A DNA stretch of 64,000 nt from the NCBI GenBank assembly GCA_904501735.1, contig CAJGBY010000011.1, positions 1 to 64,000 of the forward strand, given 5' to 3'. Position 1 is the stretch's first letter. Each line of letters starts with the position of its first letter. Source of the DNA: an uncultured Muribaculaceae bacterium (GTDB taxonomy: Bacteria; Bacteroidota; Bacteroidia; Bacteroidales; Muribaculaceae). The notes below the pieces were generated by a model. That model made no database searches. It had not been told where the DNA came from and saw only the letters and a program-made list of their open reading frames with translations. Shown in pieces: positions 33,211 to 42,282 of this stretch. The translations under genes were made by a program, and so were the position numbers.

Positions 33211-34665
33211 ATGAAAAAGATATTATTAGGTTTTGCAGTTCTTGCTTCAATGTCGTTTGCATCTTGCGAAGGATTCCTTGAACAAGAACCAACCGGAAGC
33301 CAATCAGACGCTTTGACTTTGTCAAAATACGAAGGATTGAATAGTGCTGCTGCTGGCCTTTGCGGATTCTTGCAAAGTGATAGCTGGATGGATGGTCAAT
33401 TGACTATGGCATCTGAAATGATGGTGGGTAACGCTCGTAACCCAATCCAAGAACAAGGTTCAGGTCGTTACCGTCTAACAACTTGGAACTATCACAAGTC
33501 ATCTACTCTTGGCTTGTATGCAAGTGGTTACTATGCAATTGCTTGTTGTAACAATGTACTTAACAACCTTGAAGGCAAGACTTCAAATGTTGTTACAGAA
33601 CAAATGATTAACAACCTAAAAGCAGAAGCATTGTTTATGCGTGCATACTGCATGCACCAAATGGTGTGCTTGTATGGTCAACCATACTCTTGGTTGTATG
33701 ACGAAAATGGTAACTTGGAACAAGATTCTACTAACGAACTTGGTATTCCAGTAGTATTGAAGACAGAATTCGGTTTCCCAGCTCGTAACACAGTTAAGGA
33801 AGTGTATACTCAAATCGTAAAGGACCTTTTGGATGCTGAAGCAGCTATCGCTGACGATTATGTGCGCGCAAACGTACTTGATAAGGCAGCTACAGTTAGA
33901 AAGTCAACTATCCAAGCTCTTCTTTCACGCGTTTACCTACACATGGAAAACTGGCAAGGTGCAGCTGACTATGCAACTAAGGTAATCAACAGCGGTAAGT
34001 TCAATCTTGCTGGTCCTGCTGAATACAAGGCTATGTATGGTGCAGCAATCGCTCCTGAAGGTGGTGAAATTATCTTCGAAGTTTATGGTTCAAACCAAAA
34101 CGCATATTGGGATAACTCTGGTTGGTCACACTTGAGCTATGTAACTAACTTCGGTGAAGATGGTTCGGCTGACGTATGTGCAACACAAGACCTTATCGAC
34201 TTGTATACTGAAGGTGATGTTCGTCTTGAAATGTATGCAGAAAACAAGGGTGAATACTATACTAAGAAGTATCCTGGTAAGGAAGGTGCAGCAATTCCAC
34301 GTTACAACAATATCTGCTTGATTCGTCTATCAGAATTGTATTTGACTCGTGCTGAAGCTCTTGCAAATGGTGCAAAGATTGCTGGTATCTCAGCTGATAT
34401 GGATATGGCAGCTATCGCAGCAGCTCGTGGTGTAGAACCAGTTGCAGCTACTCCAGCTAATATCTTCGACGAACGCCGTCGCGAACTTGCGTTCGAAGGT
34501 CATGGTTTCTTCGATTTTCACCGTTCACAAAAGAGTGTAGTTCGTAAGGACTTCCACGAATCAAAGAACCAAAACGTGCCATTCCCAAGCTATCAATGGG
34601 CATTGCCAATTCCATTGCACGAAATGGATGTTAATCCAAATATGGTACAAAATCCAGGTTATTAA
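33211..34665 (+). CDS. SusD/RagB family nutrient-binding lipoprotein
   Basis: 484 aa surface lipoprotein (Cys19 in SFASCEG) that forms the lid over the SusC barrel and binds the nutrient. The N-terminal SusD-like region (EGFLEQEPTGSQSD, about 20-33) and the C-terminal RagB/SusD region with NIFDERRRELAFEGHGFFDFHR (shown in two parts: NIFDERRREL and AFEGHGFFDFHR, about 421-442) are clear. It starts 27 bases after susC. The normal length and both domains show an intact protein. Confidence 0.95.
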   Translation: MKKILLGFAVLASMSFASCEGFLEQEPTGSQSDALTLSKYEGLNSAAAGLCGFLQSDSWMDGQLTMASEMMVGNARNPIQEQGSGRYRLTTWNYHKSSTLGLYASGYYAIACCNNVLNNLEGKTSNVVTEQMINNLKAEALFMRAYCMHQMVCLYGQPYSWLYDENGNLEQDSTNELGIPVVLKTEFGFPARNTVKEVYTQIVKDLLDAEAAIADDYVRANVLDKAATVRKSTIQALLSRVYLHMENWQGAADYATKVINSGKFNLAGPAEYKAMYGAAIAPEGGEIIFEVYGSNQNAYWDNSGWSHLSYVTNFGEDGSADVCATQDLIDLYTEGDVRLEMYAENKGEYYTKKYPGKEGAAIPRYNNICLIRLSELYLTRAEALANGAKIAGISADMDMAAIAAARGVEPVAATPANIFDERRRELAFEGHGFFDFHRSQKSVVRKDFHESKNQNVPFPSYQWALPIPLHEMDVNPNMVQNPGY

Positions 34666-34687
34666 TCAATTAATCGAGATTTAGAAA

Positions 34688-35578
34688 ATGAAAAAGTTTA
34701 ATTTTATATATGGTGCAGTAGCTGCAGTAGCGTTGATTTTCGCTTCTTGTAGCAACGAACAACCAAAATTTGATGATGCCGATGCTTTTGTAGCATTTAC
34801 AAAGTCAGCAGTTAGCATTGACGAGTTCGGCGGTTCAGTTGAGGTTCCTGTATTGCTTACTTCTCTTGGCGGTCTTGAAGAAGTAGAAGGTGTATCAGTA
34901 GGTACAGTAGGTATCTCTGTAGATCCATCATCTACTGCAGTTAAGGGTGTGCATTACGAAATTGAAGGAACAGGTAACTTGAGCTTCACAAAGGATGCTC
35001 CAACTCAAACTATTAAGGTTAAGATCCTTGACAACGATCAATTTACAGGTGACGTTAAGCTTGTGCTTACATTCAACAATGTAATTGGTAAGTTCAATGA
35101 AGGTAAGAACAATACTTGTACAATCACAATCGTCGACGACGAACATCCACTTGGATTCTTGTTGGGTTCTTATGCTTGTCAAGGTGAATCTAACTTCGGT
35201 GGTATGGTAGAAGATGTGATTACTATCGTTAAGGACGAAAATGATATCAATACTGTATGGATTGGTAACATGGTTCCTGGTGGTACAAGCAAGTATGTTT
35301 ATGGTATTGTAAACGAAGACAAAACTGAAATTAAGATTCCTGTAGCTCAAACAATTGCTACATCATCATCTTATCCATCAATTCTTCTTAATGGCTTTGC
35401 ATATCCAGACTACGATGCAATCGAAGCTGGAGGTAATATTACAGCTTACATCGTTGAAGAAGATGGTCAAATCTACATTGTAATCCAAGACTTTTACGGT
35501 TCACAAGTATTTGATGCATCTGGTGCTTCATTGGGTTGGTATGAATTGTTGCTTGGTTCAGTATGGACAAAACAGTAA
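34688..35578 (+). CDS. Lipoprotein with Calx-beta-like domain, SusCD operon
   Basis: 296 aa. Lipoprotein signal ends at IFASC (Cys21). Residues about 30-150 look like a Calx-beta/DUF4843-type beta-sandwich, with AFTKSAVSIDEFGGSVEVPV (about 36-55) and ending TCTITIVDDEHP. The remaining about 140 residues form a second beta-rich domain without a recognisable family. Its place behind susD, at 22 bases, suggests a surface-exposed accessory binding protein like SusE/SusF, though sequence similarity to those is not visible. Confidence 0.8.
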   Translation: MKKFNFIYGAVAAVALIFASCSNEQPKFDDADAFVAFTKSAVSIDEFGGSVEVPVLLTSLGGLEEVEGVSVGTVGISVDPSSTAVKGVHYEIEGTGNLSFTKDAPTQTIKVKILDNDQFTGDVKLVLTFNNVIGKFNEGKNNTCTITIVDDEHPLGFLLGSYACQGESNFGGMVEDVITIVKDENDINTVWIGNMVPGGTSKYVYGIVNEDKTEIKIPVAQTIATSSSYPSILLNGFAYPDYDAIEAGGNITAYIVEEDGQIYIVIQDFYGSQVFDASGASLGWYELLLGSVWTKQ

Positions 35579-35602
35579 TTAACTTTTAATTGGATTTGAA
35601 TT

Positions 35603-37273
35603 ATGAAGAAGATTTTATATAGCTTAATGGCAATCGCAGGCTTGATGACAACAAGCTGCATCAGCTTCGATGATCCTGTTACTGAGAATTATGGTGTTGG
35701 TCCAACAGCAACCATTACAGTAACTGAAACAACTGACTCTACATTCACATTCACTGTGAACCCTGGAGAAAACGCACTTTACTACTCAATCTTGGTAGAT
35801 CAATCGGCTGATACTGCTGCTGTTGACGCAGAAAGCCTATTGAAGGGTGCTTATGCAAGTGTTTACAACGTGGTAAAGAATACTAAGGATGCTGCTACAT
35901 TTACTTACAACATGCGTAAGGCAAATGGTGCTCCTCTATGTATGCCAGGTAAAACTTACCAAATCTATGCAGTAGCTGCAACAGATAAGGGTGTTTTTGG
36001 TGAAGTAGCAGTTGCAACAGTTTCAACAACTGACCAACTTGCTCCACGCCCAACACAATACGAATATGACGCTGCTGAAAAGACAATGTATGTTCTATTC
36101 TCTGAAGCTATCGCTCGTGGCGAAGGTGCAGTGAAGGCAGTATCTTATAAGTACTATGACTTGGTTAACGGTTCATTCGCTGGCGAAGAAGTAGAAGAAG
36201 TGGAAGTAGTAGTAGAAGGCGATGTAATCGCAATCACTGCAAATACTAACCCTGGTGCTTATGTAGCATTCAGCTGGGAAGCAGGTGCATTCGTTGATGC
36301 AGCTGGTCACGCTTGTACAGCTTTGAACAGTGGTTTCAGCATGCAACAAGGTGATTTCGTTGGTCTTGTAGGTCTAAATGACACTGAAGCATTCGAAATC
36401 GGCGAAGTTAACTTGGTATCTCCAGAAGCTGGTTCAATTATCGAAAACTGGCAAGATTTCTTCGGAACATTGATGTTCGATATGAATGTATTCGCAGAAA
36501 ATCCAGCTGCTGATGCAGTAACTGTAACTTACAAGGGCGAAAACTCTAAGAAGATTATCAATGTACCATTCAATTCACACTGGATTGTATCGGCTAACCA
36601 ATTCATGTTCGTTCTTCCAGAAGAACCAGAAGCAGGTGCTAAGGTTTCTCTTACAATTGCTGAAGGCGCATTCACTGATGCTTATGGTAATCCAAATGCT
36701 GAAGTAGAATTTACTGATGCATGGACAATGAGCATGGGTGTGCCTGTAACTGAAGAAACATTCACTGGTGTATTCTCAGGTGTAGGTGTGAGCGAATATG
36801 ACGATGCTGATGTAAACCTTGGTCAAAACATCGTAATCACTCGTATCCCTGAATACGATAGCCAAGTTCCTGCTGGTGGTTGCTGCGTAGCACTTCAAAA
36901 CTTCATCCTTGACGGTTCTATCCTAATTGGATACTATGACCTTGCAACTGCTAAGCTTTATGTAGGTGCATTCTATGAAGTAGGTCCTGTTAAGATGACA
37001 GATGGTACTGAATATGGTTCAATCACTTACTCTAAGTCAGGTGCTGACTGGATTGCATTCGATGTCACTAAGGATAACAAGTTGGTTTCAACTGACCTTG
37101 CATGGGTAGCAACTGACCTTGCATACACTAAAGCTGAAGGTTTCCTTGACAAGTTCTCAACTACAACTCTTACTAAGACAGGTGCAGCTTCTGCTCCTGC
37201 AAATGTAAAGAGCTTCGGTACAAAGAACTTGAACCTAAAGTCTGCAAAGGGTTTGAAGAAGGTTAGCAAGTAA
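35603..37273 (+). CDS. Large surface lipoprotein with Ig-like repeats, SusCD operon
   Basis: 556 aa. Lipoprotein signal ends at MTTSC (Cys19). The body is acidic and beta-rich and appears to contain several Ig/fibronectin-like modules: one around residues 30-145, a second about 150-250 (PTQYEYDAAEKTMYVLFSEA), and a third about 265-380 (with VSLTIAEGAFTDAYGNPNAE, a bacterial Ig-like end motif), plus a C-terminal domain. I cannot assign a ligand. It is the last gene of the SusCD operon, 24 bases after its neighbour and followed by a terminator. Confidence 0.8.
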   Translation: MKKILYSLMAIAGLMTTSCISFDDPVTENYGVGPTATITVTETTDSTFTFTVNPGENALYYSILVDQSADTAAVDAESLLKGAYASVYNVVKNTKDAATFTYNMRKANGAPLCMPGKTYQIYAVAATDKGVFGEVAVATVSTTDQLAPRPTQYEYDAAEKTMYVLFSEAIARGEGAVKAVSYKYYDLVNGSFAGEEVEEVEVVVEGDVIAITANTNPGAYVAFSWEAGAFVDAAGHACTALNSGFSMQQGDFVGLVGLNDTEAFEIGEVNLVSPEAGSIIENWQDFFGTLMFDMNVFAENPAADAVTVTYKGENSKKIINVPFNSHWIVSANQFMFVLPEEPEAGAKVSLTIAEGAFTDAYGNPNAEVEFTDAWTMSMGVPVTEETFTGVFSGVGVSEYDDADVNLGQNIVITRIPEYDSQVPAGGCCVALQNFILDGSILIGYYDLATAKLYVGAFYEVGPVKMTDGTEYGSITYSKSGADWIAFDVTKDNKLVSTDLAWVATDLAYTKAEGFLDKFSTTTLTKTGAASAPANVKSFGTKNLNLKSAKGLKKVSK

Positions 37274-37296
37274 TTTGTAATACCAAAATAATTGTG

Positions 37297-37332
37297 GTGA
37301 GCTGTACTCGACGAGTACGGCTCACTTTTTTT
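37297..37332 (+). terminator. Terminator of the susCD operon
   Basis: Stem GTGAGCTGTACTCG (37297-37310) pairs with CGAGTACGGCTCAC (37312-37325), one T-G pair, followed by a T-run. Confidence 0.87.
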
Positions 37333-37386
37333 GTGCCTTGTTGTTGAATGGTTTTAGTGAAAAGTGTTGAAAAAAGTGATAATTTG

Positions 37387-37417
37387 TTTGAAAATTGCAA
37401 CACTTTCTTTAAATTTG
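37387..37417 (+). promoter_or_regulatory. Promoter of the C10 protease gene
   Basis: TTTG (37387-37390), 19 bases, TAAATTTG (37410-37417). Both boxes and spacing fit the consensus, 39 bases before the ATG at 37457. Confidence 0.8.
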
Positions 37418-37456
37418 TAGTTTGAAATAAAGTTGTAATTGAAAATTGTAAAATAT

Positions 37457-39034
37457 ATGAAGAAACTATCACTTTCAATATTGAGTTTAATGGTTGCTTT
37501 CGGTGGTTTTGCCAAGGAAGTGAGCCTAAATGATGCTTCGTCGGTTGCTTTGCGCATGATGAACGAAAAAGCAGTGCCAGTGAAGGGTGTGGCATCGGTG
37601 TCGCCAGTGAAGTATGAAGGCAAGACAGCTTATTATGCTGTGAATTTTGCTCCACAAGGTTGGGCTTTGATTAGTGCCGACGATGTGGCTACTCCACTTA
37701 TCGGATATTCTGAAAATGGTGTGTTCCCAGTTGAAAATATGCCAGTCAATATGAAGGGTTGGCTTGATATCAATGCCGAACAAATATTGGAAAGTAGCGA
37801 AGTGTCTACAAAGCGCAATGCTGATTGGGATAAGGCTTCGGTAAAGATGGAAACAAAGGGCGTAACAACTAAAGCAACAAATAAAATTGAACCACTTATC
37901 ACTGTGCAATGGAACCAAAGTAGCCCATATAACAAGTATTGCCCATCTAATGATAAGGATGGTCGCGCAGTAGTGGGTTGTGTGGCTGTGGCTATGGGTC
38001 AAGCAATGAGTGTTGTGAAATACCCAGAGCGTCCAGAAGGATCAGTATCGTTTAATTCAGGTAGCTACTATGGCAACCTTAGCATTAATTTTAGCACAGA
38101 GCCTGCATATAACTGGTCAAACATCTTGAGTGGTGCAAACAGTAAGGACGATGTGGCACGCTTGTTGTGGCATTGTGGTATGGCAACAAAGATGAGCTAT
38201 GGTCCTGGTGGTTCAGGTACACAAACATCTTATGTATCAAGTGCGTTGAAGTCATATTTTGGCTATCCAAAGTCGGTAACTTATTTGAAACGCGATAGCT
38301 ATAACGATAAGGATTGGAATGCGATGATTTTGGCTGAATTGGAAGCTGGTCGTCCAATCGTATATTGCGGTTATCCTGAAGATGGTACTGCAGGTCACTG
38401 CTTCAACCTTGATGGATATGATGGCGCATTCTATCATGTGAACTGGGGCTGGGGTGGTGCCGGCGATGCTTACTTCTCATTGGATAAATTGGCTGCACAA
38501 GTAGTTATTGGTGGATCGGTGATGAGCTTCACTGTTGGTCACGGAATGGTGATAGGTTTGCGTGCTCCAATGAGCCAACCAACAAATATTACAATATCAA
38601 ATAATACTGTAGCTGAAAAACAACCAGCAGGAACAGTGGTGGGTGTCGTAACAGTAGAAACTGACGAAAAGGCTCCAGTGTTTACTTATCAAGTGCAAGG
38701 TAAGAAGACTTTGTTTGGCTATGCTAAGGCTCCATTTGATGTTGTGAATGGTAATCTTGTAACTACTGAAGTGCTAAACGCAGCCGATTATATTGATACT
38801 GTAACTGGTACATCAGCAATTAATATCACAATTACAGCTACCAATTCAAAGAATGAATCGGTGAGCCGTCAATTTACAATCAATATCAAGGGTGCGAGTG
38901 CAATCGAAGATGTAACTCTTGACGAAAATGTTGCTGTAGAGTATTTCAACCTTCAAGGTGTGAAGGTGGAAAATCCTACAAAGGGATTGTTTATCAAGAA
39001 GCAAGGTAACAAAACTACTAAGGTGATTTTGTAA
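37457..39034 (+). CDS. C10 family (streptopain-like) cysteine protease with sorting tail
   Basis: 525 aa from the ATG at 37457, which gives a normal signal peptide; an in-frame ATG at 37439 is also open. The Spi-like propeptide (about 20-130) precedes the peptidase C10 domain. The catalytic Cys175 is in VVGCVAVAMGQAM and His314 is in AGHCFNLDGYDG, followed by the landmark HVNWGWGG (about 324-331). Relatives include SpeB, interpain A and the Bacteroides fragilis Bfp proteases. A cadherin-like domain (about 375-480) and a C-terminal tail (VEYFNLQGVKV ... KGLFIKKQGNK ... KVIL) follow, the latter resembling Bacteroidales type IX sorting tails. It lies just downstream of the SusCD operon. Confidence 0.9.
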   Translation: MKKLSLSILSLMVAFGGFAKEVSLNDASSVALRMMNEKAVPVKGVASVSPVKYEGKTAYYAVNFAPQGWALISADDVATPLIGYSENGVFPVENMPVNMKGWLDINAEQILESSEVSTKRNADWDKASVKMETKGVTTKATNKIEPLITVQWNQSSPYNKYCPSNDKDGRAVVGCVAVAMGQAMSVVKYPERPEGSVSFNSGSYYGNLSINFSTEPAYNWSNILSGANSKDDVARLLWHCGMATKMSYGPGGSGTQTSYVSSALKSYFGYPKSVTYLKRDSYNDKDWNAMILAELEAGRPIVYCGYPEDGTAGHCFNLDGYDGAFYHVNWGWGGAGDAYFSLDKLAAQVVIGGSVMSFTVGHGMVIGLRAPMSQPTNITISNNTVAEKQPAGTVVGVVTVETDEKAPVFTYQVQGKKTLFGYAKAPFDVVNGNLVTTEVLNAADYIDTVTGTSAINITITATNSKNESVSRQFTINIKGASAIEDVTLDENVAVEYFNLQGVKVENPTKGLFIKKQGNKTTKVIL

Positions 39035-39096
39035 GTTGTCATTCGAGGTTGCAGAACTTAAGGATTGATGATATAAATCTAAAAATAAGATAAGTT

Positions 39097-39759
39097 ATGA
39101 AAAAGCATGTTCTTTTAATGATGATGTCGATTGTGGCGTTGGGCATGAGTGCATTCACTCCAAACACAAAGTGGCCTTATCTGATGGAAAATTTCCAGGA
39201 AGGTACGCTATATCGTGGTAAGGATTATAGTGTGGCGCAATTTAATGTGCATTTTATGGGCAATGTGCTTCATTATATCAATCCTAAGGACGACAAGATC
39301 TATGAGGCACGCCACAATGATATGGATAGCGTGGTGATAGGCGGTCGCAAGTTTGTTGTTGCCGATAAGCATGTGATGGAAGTTGTGGGTGAACAAGGTG
39401 GTAACCTTGTACTACAACATGATTGTGCCGACTTTAACCGAATCACACAGCCTACAGGTGCTTATGGGTCAAGCGCAAATAGCTCGGCTACTCGCCAATT
39501 GTCTTCGCTTGACCTTGCTGGTATGAACAACCCAAAGCATGGACTACTTTTACAAGAAAAGAACGATGGTAATGAGCTATATGTGCGTTCACGCTTCTAT
39601 TTGAAGGTGGGCGATACAGTGGTTGAAGCCGATAAGAAAGATATCGAAAAGATGCTTCCTGCCGATAAGAAAGAAGCTTGGAAACAATTCTTGAAAAAGA
39701 ATAAAATCAAGTGGAAAAATGCCGAAAGTCTTACTAAGGTGCTTGATTTCTTCAAATAA
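39097..39759 (+). CDS. Secreted hypothetical protein, 220 aa
   Basis: I do not recognise a family with certainty. Signal peptide at about residues 1-19 (MSIVALGMSAF). The mature part begins with a compact beta-rich stretch in which the protein seems built around a metal- or ligand-free core (MENFQEGTLYRGKDYSVAQF, about 30-49; VVIGGRKFVVADKH, about 78-91) and ends in a Lys-rich helix (KKDIEKMLPADKKEAWKQF). It lies 62 bases after the C10 protease gene with no terminator between, and ten bases before the deacetylase-like gene, so the three are probably one transcript. Confidence 0.72.
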   Translation: MKKHVLLMMMSIVALGMSAFTPNTKWPYLMENFQEGTLYRGKDYSVAQFNVHFMGNVLHYINPKDDKIYEARHNDMDSVVIGGRKFVVADKHVMEVVGEQGGNLVLQHDCADFNRITQPTGAYGSSANSSATRQLSSLDLAGMNNPKHGLLLQEKNDGNELYVRSRFYLKVGDTVVEADKKDIEKMLPADKKEAWKQFLKKNKIKWKNAESLTKVLDFFK

Positions 39760-39769
39760 GTAGTGCGAA

Positions 39770-40537
39770 GTGAAAAATATTCTAATTTATATAGGTGTGG
39801 CGATAGCTCTTGTTGCTTGTGGTGACAAAAGTAGTCGCCACACTGATTTTACCGATGTGTGCGACAAATATGGCGCGGTGGTGAAGCGCGATGGAGTAGG
39901 AAAGACGATATATTTCGTATTTACTGCCGATTCGCTGTTTGAAGGAGCGTCAGTGGTGCTTGATGTGCTCGATAAGCACGATGTTAAGGGCTCGTTCTTT
40001 TTCACTGGTAATTGCTTGCGCATGGACGAACACAAAGATGTGGTGAAACGCGTGATTTCGTCGGGGCATTATGTAGGCTGCCATTCTGATAGGCACATTT
40101 TGTATGCCGATTGGGATAATGACCGCACCAATATGGTGAGCGATGATAGTTTGAAGCGCGATATCGAAGATAACTATGCCGAACTTGCTAAATTGGGCGT
40201 CACAAAGGATGATGCACCATATTTCTTGCCACCCTATGAGTGGTATAATTCGCAAAACATTGAGGCGATAAGATCAATGGGGTTGGTGCCAGTGAATTTT
40301 ACTCCACGAACCTACACTTGTGATGACTACACTACGCCCGACATGACATGGCGATACAAGACATCGCAAGAATTGATGGATAAATTGTATGATTATGAGC
40401 GCGATAGCACACTCGATGGCCGAATAATATTGATCCACCCAGGAACATCTCCGCATCGCACCGACAAGCTCTATAATCGCTTAGATGAGATATTTACAAC
40501 GCTTATCGACAAAGGTTATAAGATGGAACGACTATAA
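39770..40537 (+). CDS. NodB-like polysaccharide deacetylase family lipoprotein with altered motif 1
   Basis: 255 aa, starting with GTG ten bases after the previous gene. Lipoprotein signal ends at ALVAC (Cys17). The NodB fold is recognisable: VKGSFFFTGNCL (about 72-83), the zinc-binding His pair in GCHSDRH (H105, H109), YFLPPYEW (about 147-154) and IILIHPG (about 229-235). Motif 1, usually T-F-D-D, reads FTADS here (A53, D54), so the metal Asp is kept and the usual catalytic-base Asp is Ala. It may act on a different substrate or have lost activity. It shares a terminator with the gene on the other strand. Confidence 0.8.
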   Translation: MKNILIYIGVAIALVACGDKSSRHTDFTDVCDKYGAVVKRDGVGKTIYFVFTADSLFEGASVVLDVLDKHDVKGSFFFTGNCLRMDEHKDVVKRVISSGHYVGCHSDRHILYADWDNDRTNMVSDDSLKRDIEDNYAELAKLGVTKDDAPYFLPPYEWYNSQNIEAIRSMGLVPVNFTPRTYTCDDYTTPDMTWRYKTSQELMDKLYDYERDSTLDGRIILIHPGTSPHRTDKLYNRLDEIFTTLIDKGYKMERL

Positions 40538-40577
40538 AAGATAAAAGCCCACAATGAGGCTTTTATCTTTTTTTATT
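40537..40577. terminator. Bidirectional terminator
   Basis: Perfect 13-bp stem AAAGATAAAAGCC (40537-40549) with GGCTTTTATCTTT (40558-40570) followed by a T-run; overlaps the ends of both convergent genes. Confidence 0.88.
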
Positions 40578-41484
40578 TTGAGCGTTTAATTTTTTGATAG
40601 GGATTAAGCTTAGGATTATTGGAATTTTCTTTCTTTTGGGGTGATGTTAATGTTACAGTAGTTGGTGTGGGACCAAGTTCTAGGTTGTTCTCAAAAATAA
40701 AGTAGATGTCATCGAATCGAGCCTTAATTCTTCGATTGAAAATATCGGTAAGTCCCAACTTTTTGTCAAAATAGTCGTGGTTTATATATATGTTTCGTTT
40801 TGGGATACATGCTTCTTCTTCTTTGCTTATAGAAGTAGGTGGTTTATTCTCATAATATTGACGGATGTGTGCACTTGCTGAATCAGTAGTGATGTCTAGG
40901 TCTAATTTTTTAGCTAATTCGATTAACTCGTCGCAGATTCTTCTTGAACGAACTGCGATTTCTCTTAGATCGTCTGCTTTTTGAACCTTAGGGCAATTAG
41001 GATCGGCAAAGTGCTTCTCGGCGATATTTACTGCAATGTTGAAATTGCGAAGTAATGAGTTTACGCTATGGATTAGAGCATATTGTTTTGAACTTGTGGA
41101 AAGACGACCGAGGTCGGTATCGCTTTCAAGTGTTGCAAAACGAGCAAAAACGCCTTCGATAGGTCGGCAAGCGTAATTGTGATGCTCGCAAACCCTTCTT
41201 ACAACTTCAAGAATGACATTGATGATAAACATGTGACGAATAAGGTCGAGAAAAATCGCCTTCTGGCAATCTTTAGTTATCCTACGTTTTTTCCATTGCC
41301 ACCAGAGAGTTGCAATACCTGCGATAGTTGCAAAAGATGCACCAATTGATAATAATGAGAAGGCAGAGCTATACCAATTGTACCATGTGTAGGTGTTTTC
41401 GGCGATAGCATGTACAGATTGAGAGATACTATCTAAATGTTGAAGGTATTCCCCATGTAATGCTTGATGTATTGAATCATTCAT
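40573..41484 (-). CDS. Unknown membrane-anchored protein, 303 aa
   Basis: No family recognised. One strong hydrophobic segment lies at about residues 40-64 (SAFSLLSIGASFATIAGIATLWW, shown in part), directly followed by a basic stretch KKRR, which suggests the N-terminus is outside and a soluble helical domain of about 240 residues is in the cytoplasm. The C-terminal end is Pro/Lys/Asn rich. It follows surE by 21 bases and is the last gene of the mtaB run. Its base composition is less rich in the highly used codons of its neighbours, so it may be a recent or poorly expressed addition. Confidence 0.65.
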   Translation of the reverse strand: MNDSIHQALHGEYLQHLDSISQSVHAIAENTYTWYNWYSSAFSLLSIGASFATIAGIATLWWQWKKRRITKDCQKAIFLDLIRHMFIINVILEVVRRVCEHHNYACRPIEGVFARFATLESDTDLGRLSTSSKQYALIHSVNSLLRNFNIAVNIAEKHFADPNCPKVQKADDLREIAVRSRRICDELIELAKKLDLDITTDSASAHIRQYYENKPPTSISKEEEACIPKRNIYINHDYFDKKLGLTDIFNRRIKARFDDIYFIFENNLELGPTPTTVTLTSPQKKENSNNPKLNPYQKIKRSK

Positions 41485-41505
41485 AATGATATGAATAAAG
41501 GAAGT

Positions 41506-42270
41506 TTATAGCAGTTTGTCAAGCTCTTCGATTGCCGAGTGGAGAGTTTGGTCGGCAGTGCAAGGTGCTATTGTAGCATAGCCTTGCTCGAGCAAAGTTA
41601 CATCGTTAAGTGGATTGTTTGGCTCGCTGGCAACATACGAGCCAGTAGTCCAATAATATGGTTTTCCGAATGGGTCGATGCGCTTTTCATATTCGTGCAT
41701 CCATCGGCCACGCGCGTTGATAGCCACTTTAAGACCAAGAATATTTTCGCACACAGGGATGTTTAGATTGAAACAAGTGCCTGGTTCAAACTTGTTGTTC
41801 ATGATAAGCTCGATTCCTTGGCGGATGATTGGTTCGCAAGGAGTGAGGTCGACACCATGATCGTGTGAGCCATAAGAGAAACCGATGCTTGGAATACCAT
41901 AGAAACTACCTTCAAATACTACTCCCATAGTGCCCGAATAGGTTACACAGTTGCCATAATTGAAGCCGTGGTTCATGCCCGAGAAAATGTAGTCGGGAAG
42001 GCGTGGCACAAGATCGTTGAGCGCAAGTTTAATGCAATCGACAGGAGTACCGTTTACAGCATAGATGGTGAGTCCTTCTTCTTGGTGAACAAGGCGTGCA
42101 CGGATAGGTTGTTCCATAGTGATAGCTGAAGATTTGCCTGATTGTGGTGATTCGGGAGCAGCAACAAATACATCGCCATAAGTGCGAGCTATCTCAATAA
42201 GGAAATTGATACCTGGAGCTTTGTAACTATCATCGTTGCTGATGAATATGAGAGGTCTTTGGTTGTTCAT
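41506..42270 (-). CDS. surE: 5'/3'-nucleotidase SurE
   Basis: 254 aa. SurE is a metal-dependent phosphatase acting on nucleoside monophosphates and related phosphates. The N-terminal metal-binding motif is ISNDDSYKAPGI (about residues 10-21), with Ser in place of the more common Gly after the Asp pair, as in many Bacteroidetes. AAPESPQSGKSSAIT (about 38-52) and SGMNHGFN (about 97-104) are also family motifs. It lies 12 bases after a glycosyltransferase gene. Confidence 0.94.
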   Translation of the reverse strand: MNNQRPLIFISNDDSYKAPGINFLIEIARTYGDVFVAAPESPQSGKSSAITMEQPIRARLVHQEEGLTIYAVNGTPVDCIKLALNDLVPRLPDYIFSGMNHGFNYGNCVTYSGTMGVVFEGSFYGIPSIGFSYGSHDHGVDLTPCEPIIRQGIELIMNNKFEPGTCFNLNIPVCENILGLKVAINARGRWMHEYEKRIDPFGKPYYWTTGSYVASEPNNPLNDVTLLEQGYATIAPCTADQTLHSAIEELDKLL

Positions 42271-42282
42271 AATAATGAGTTG

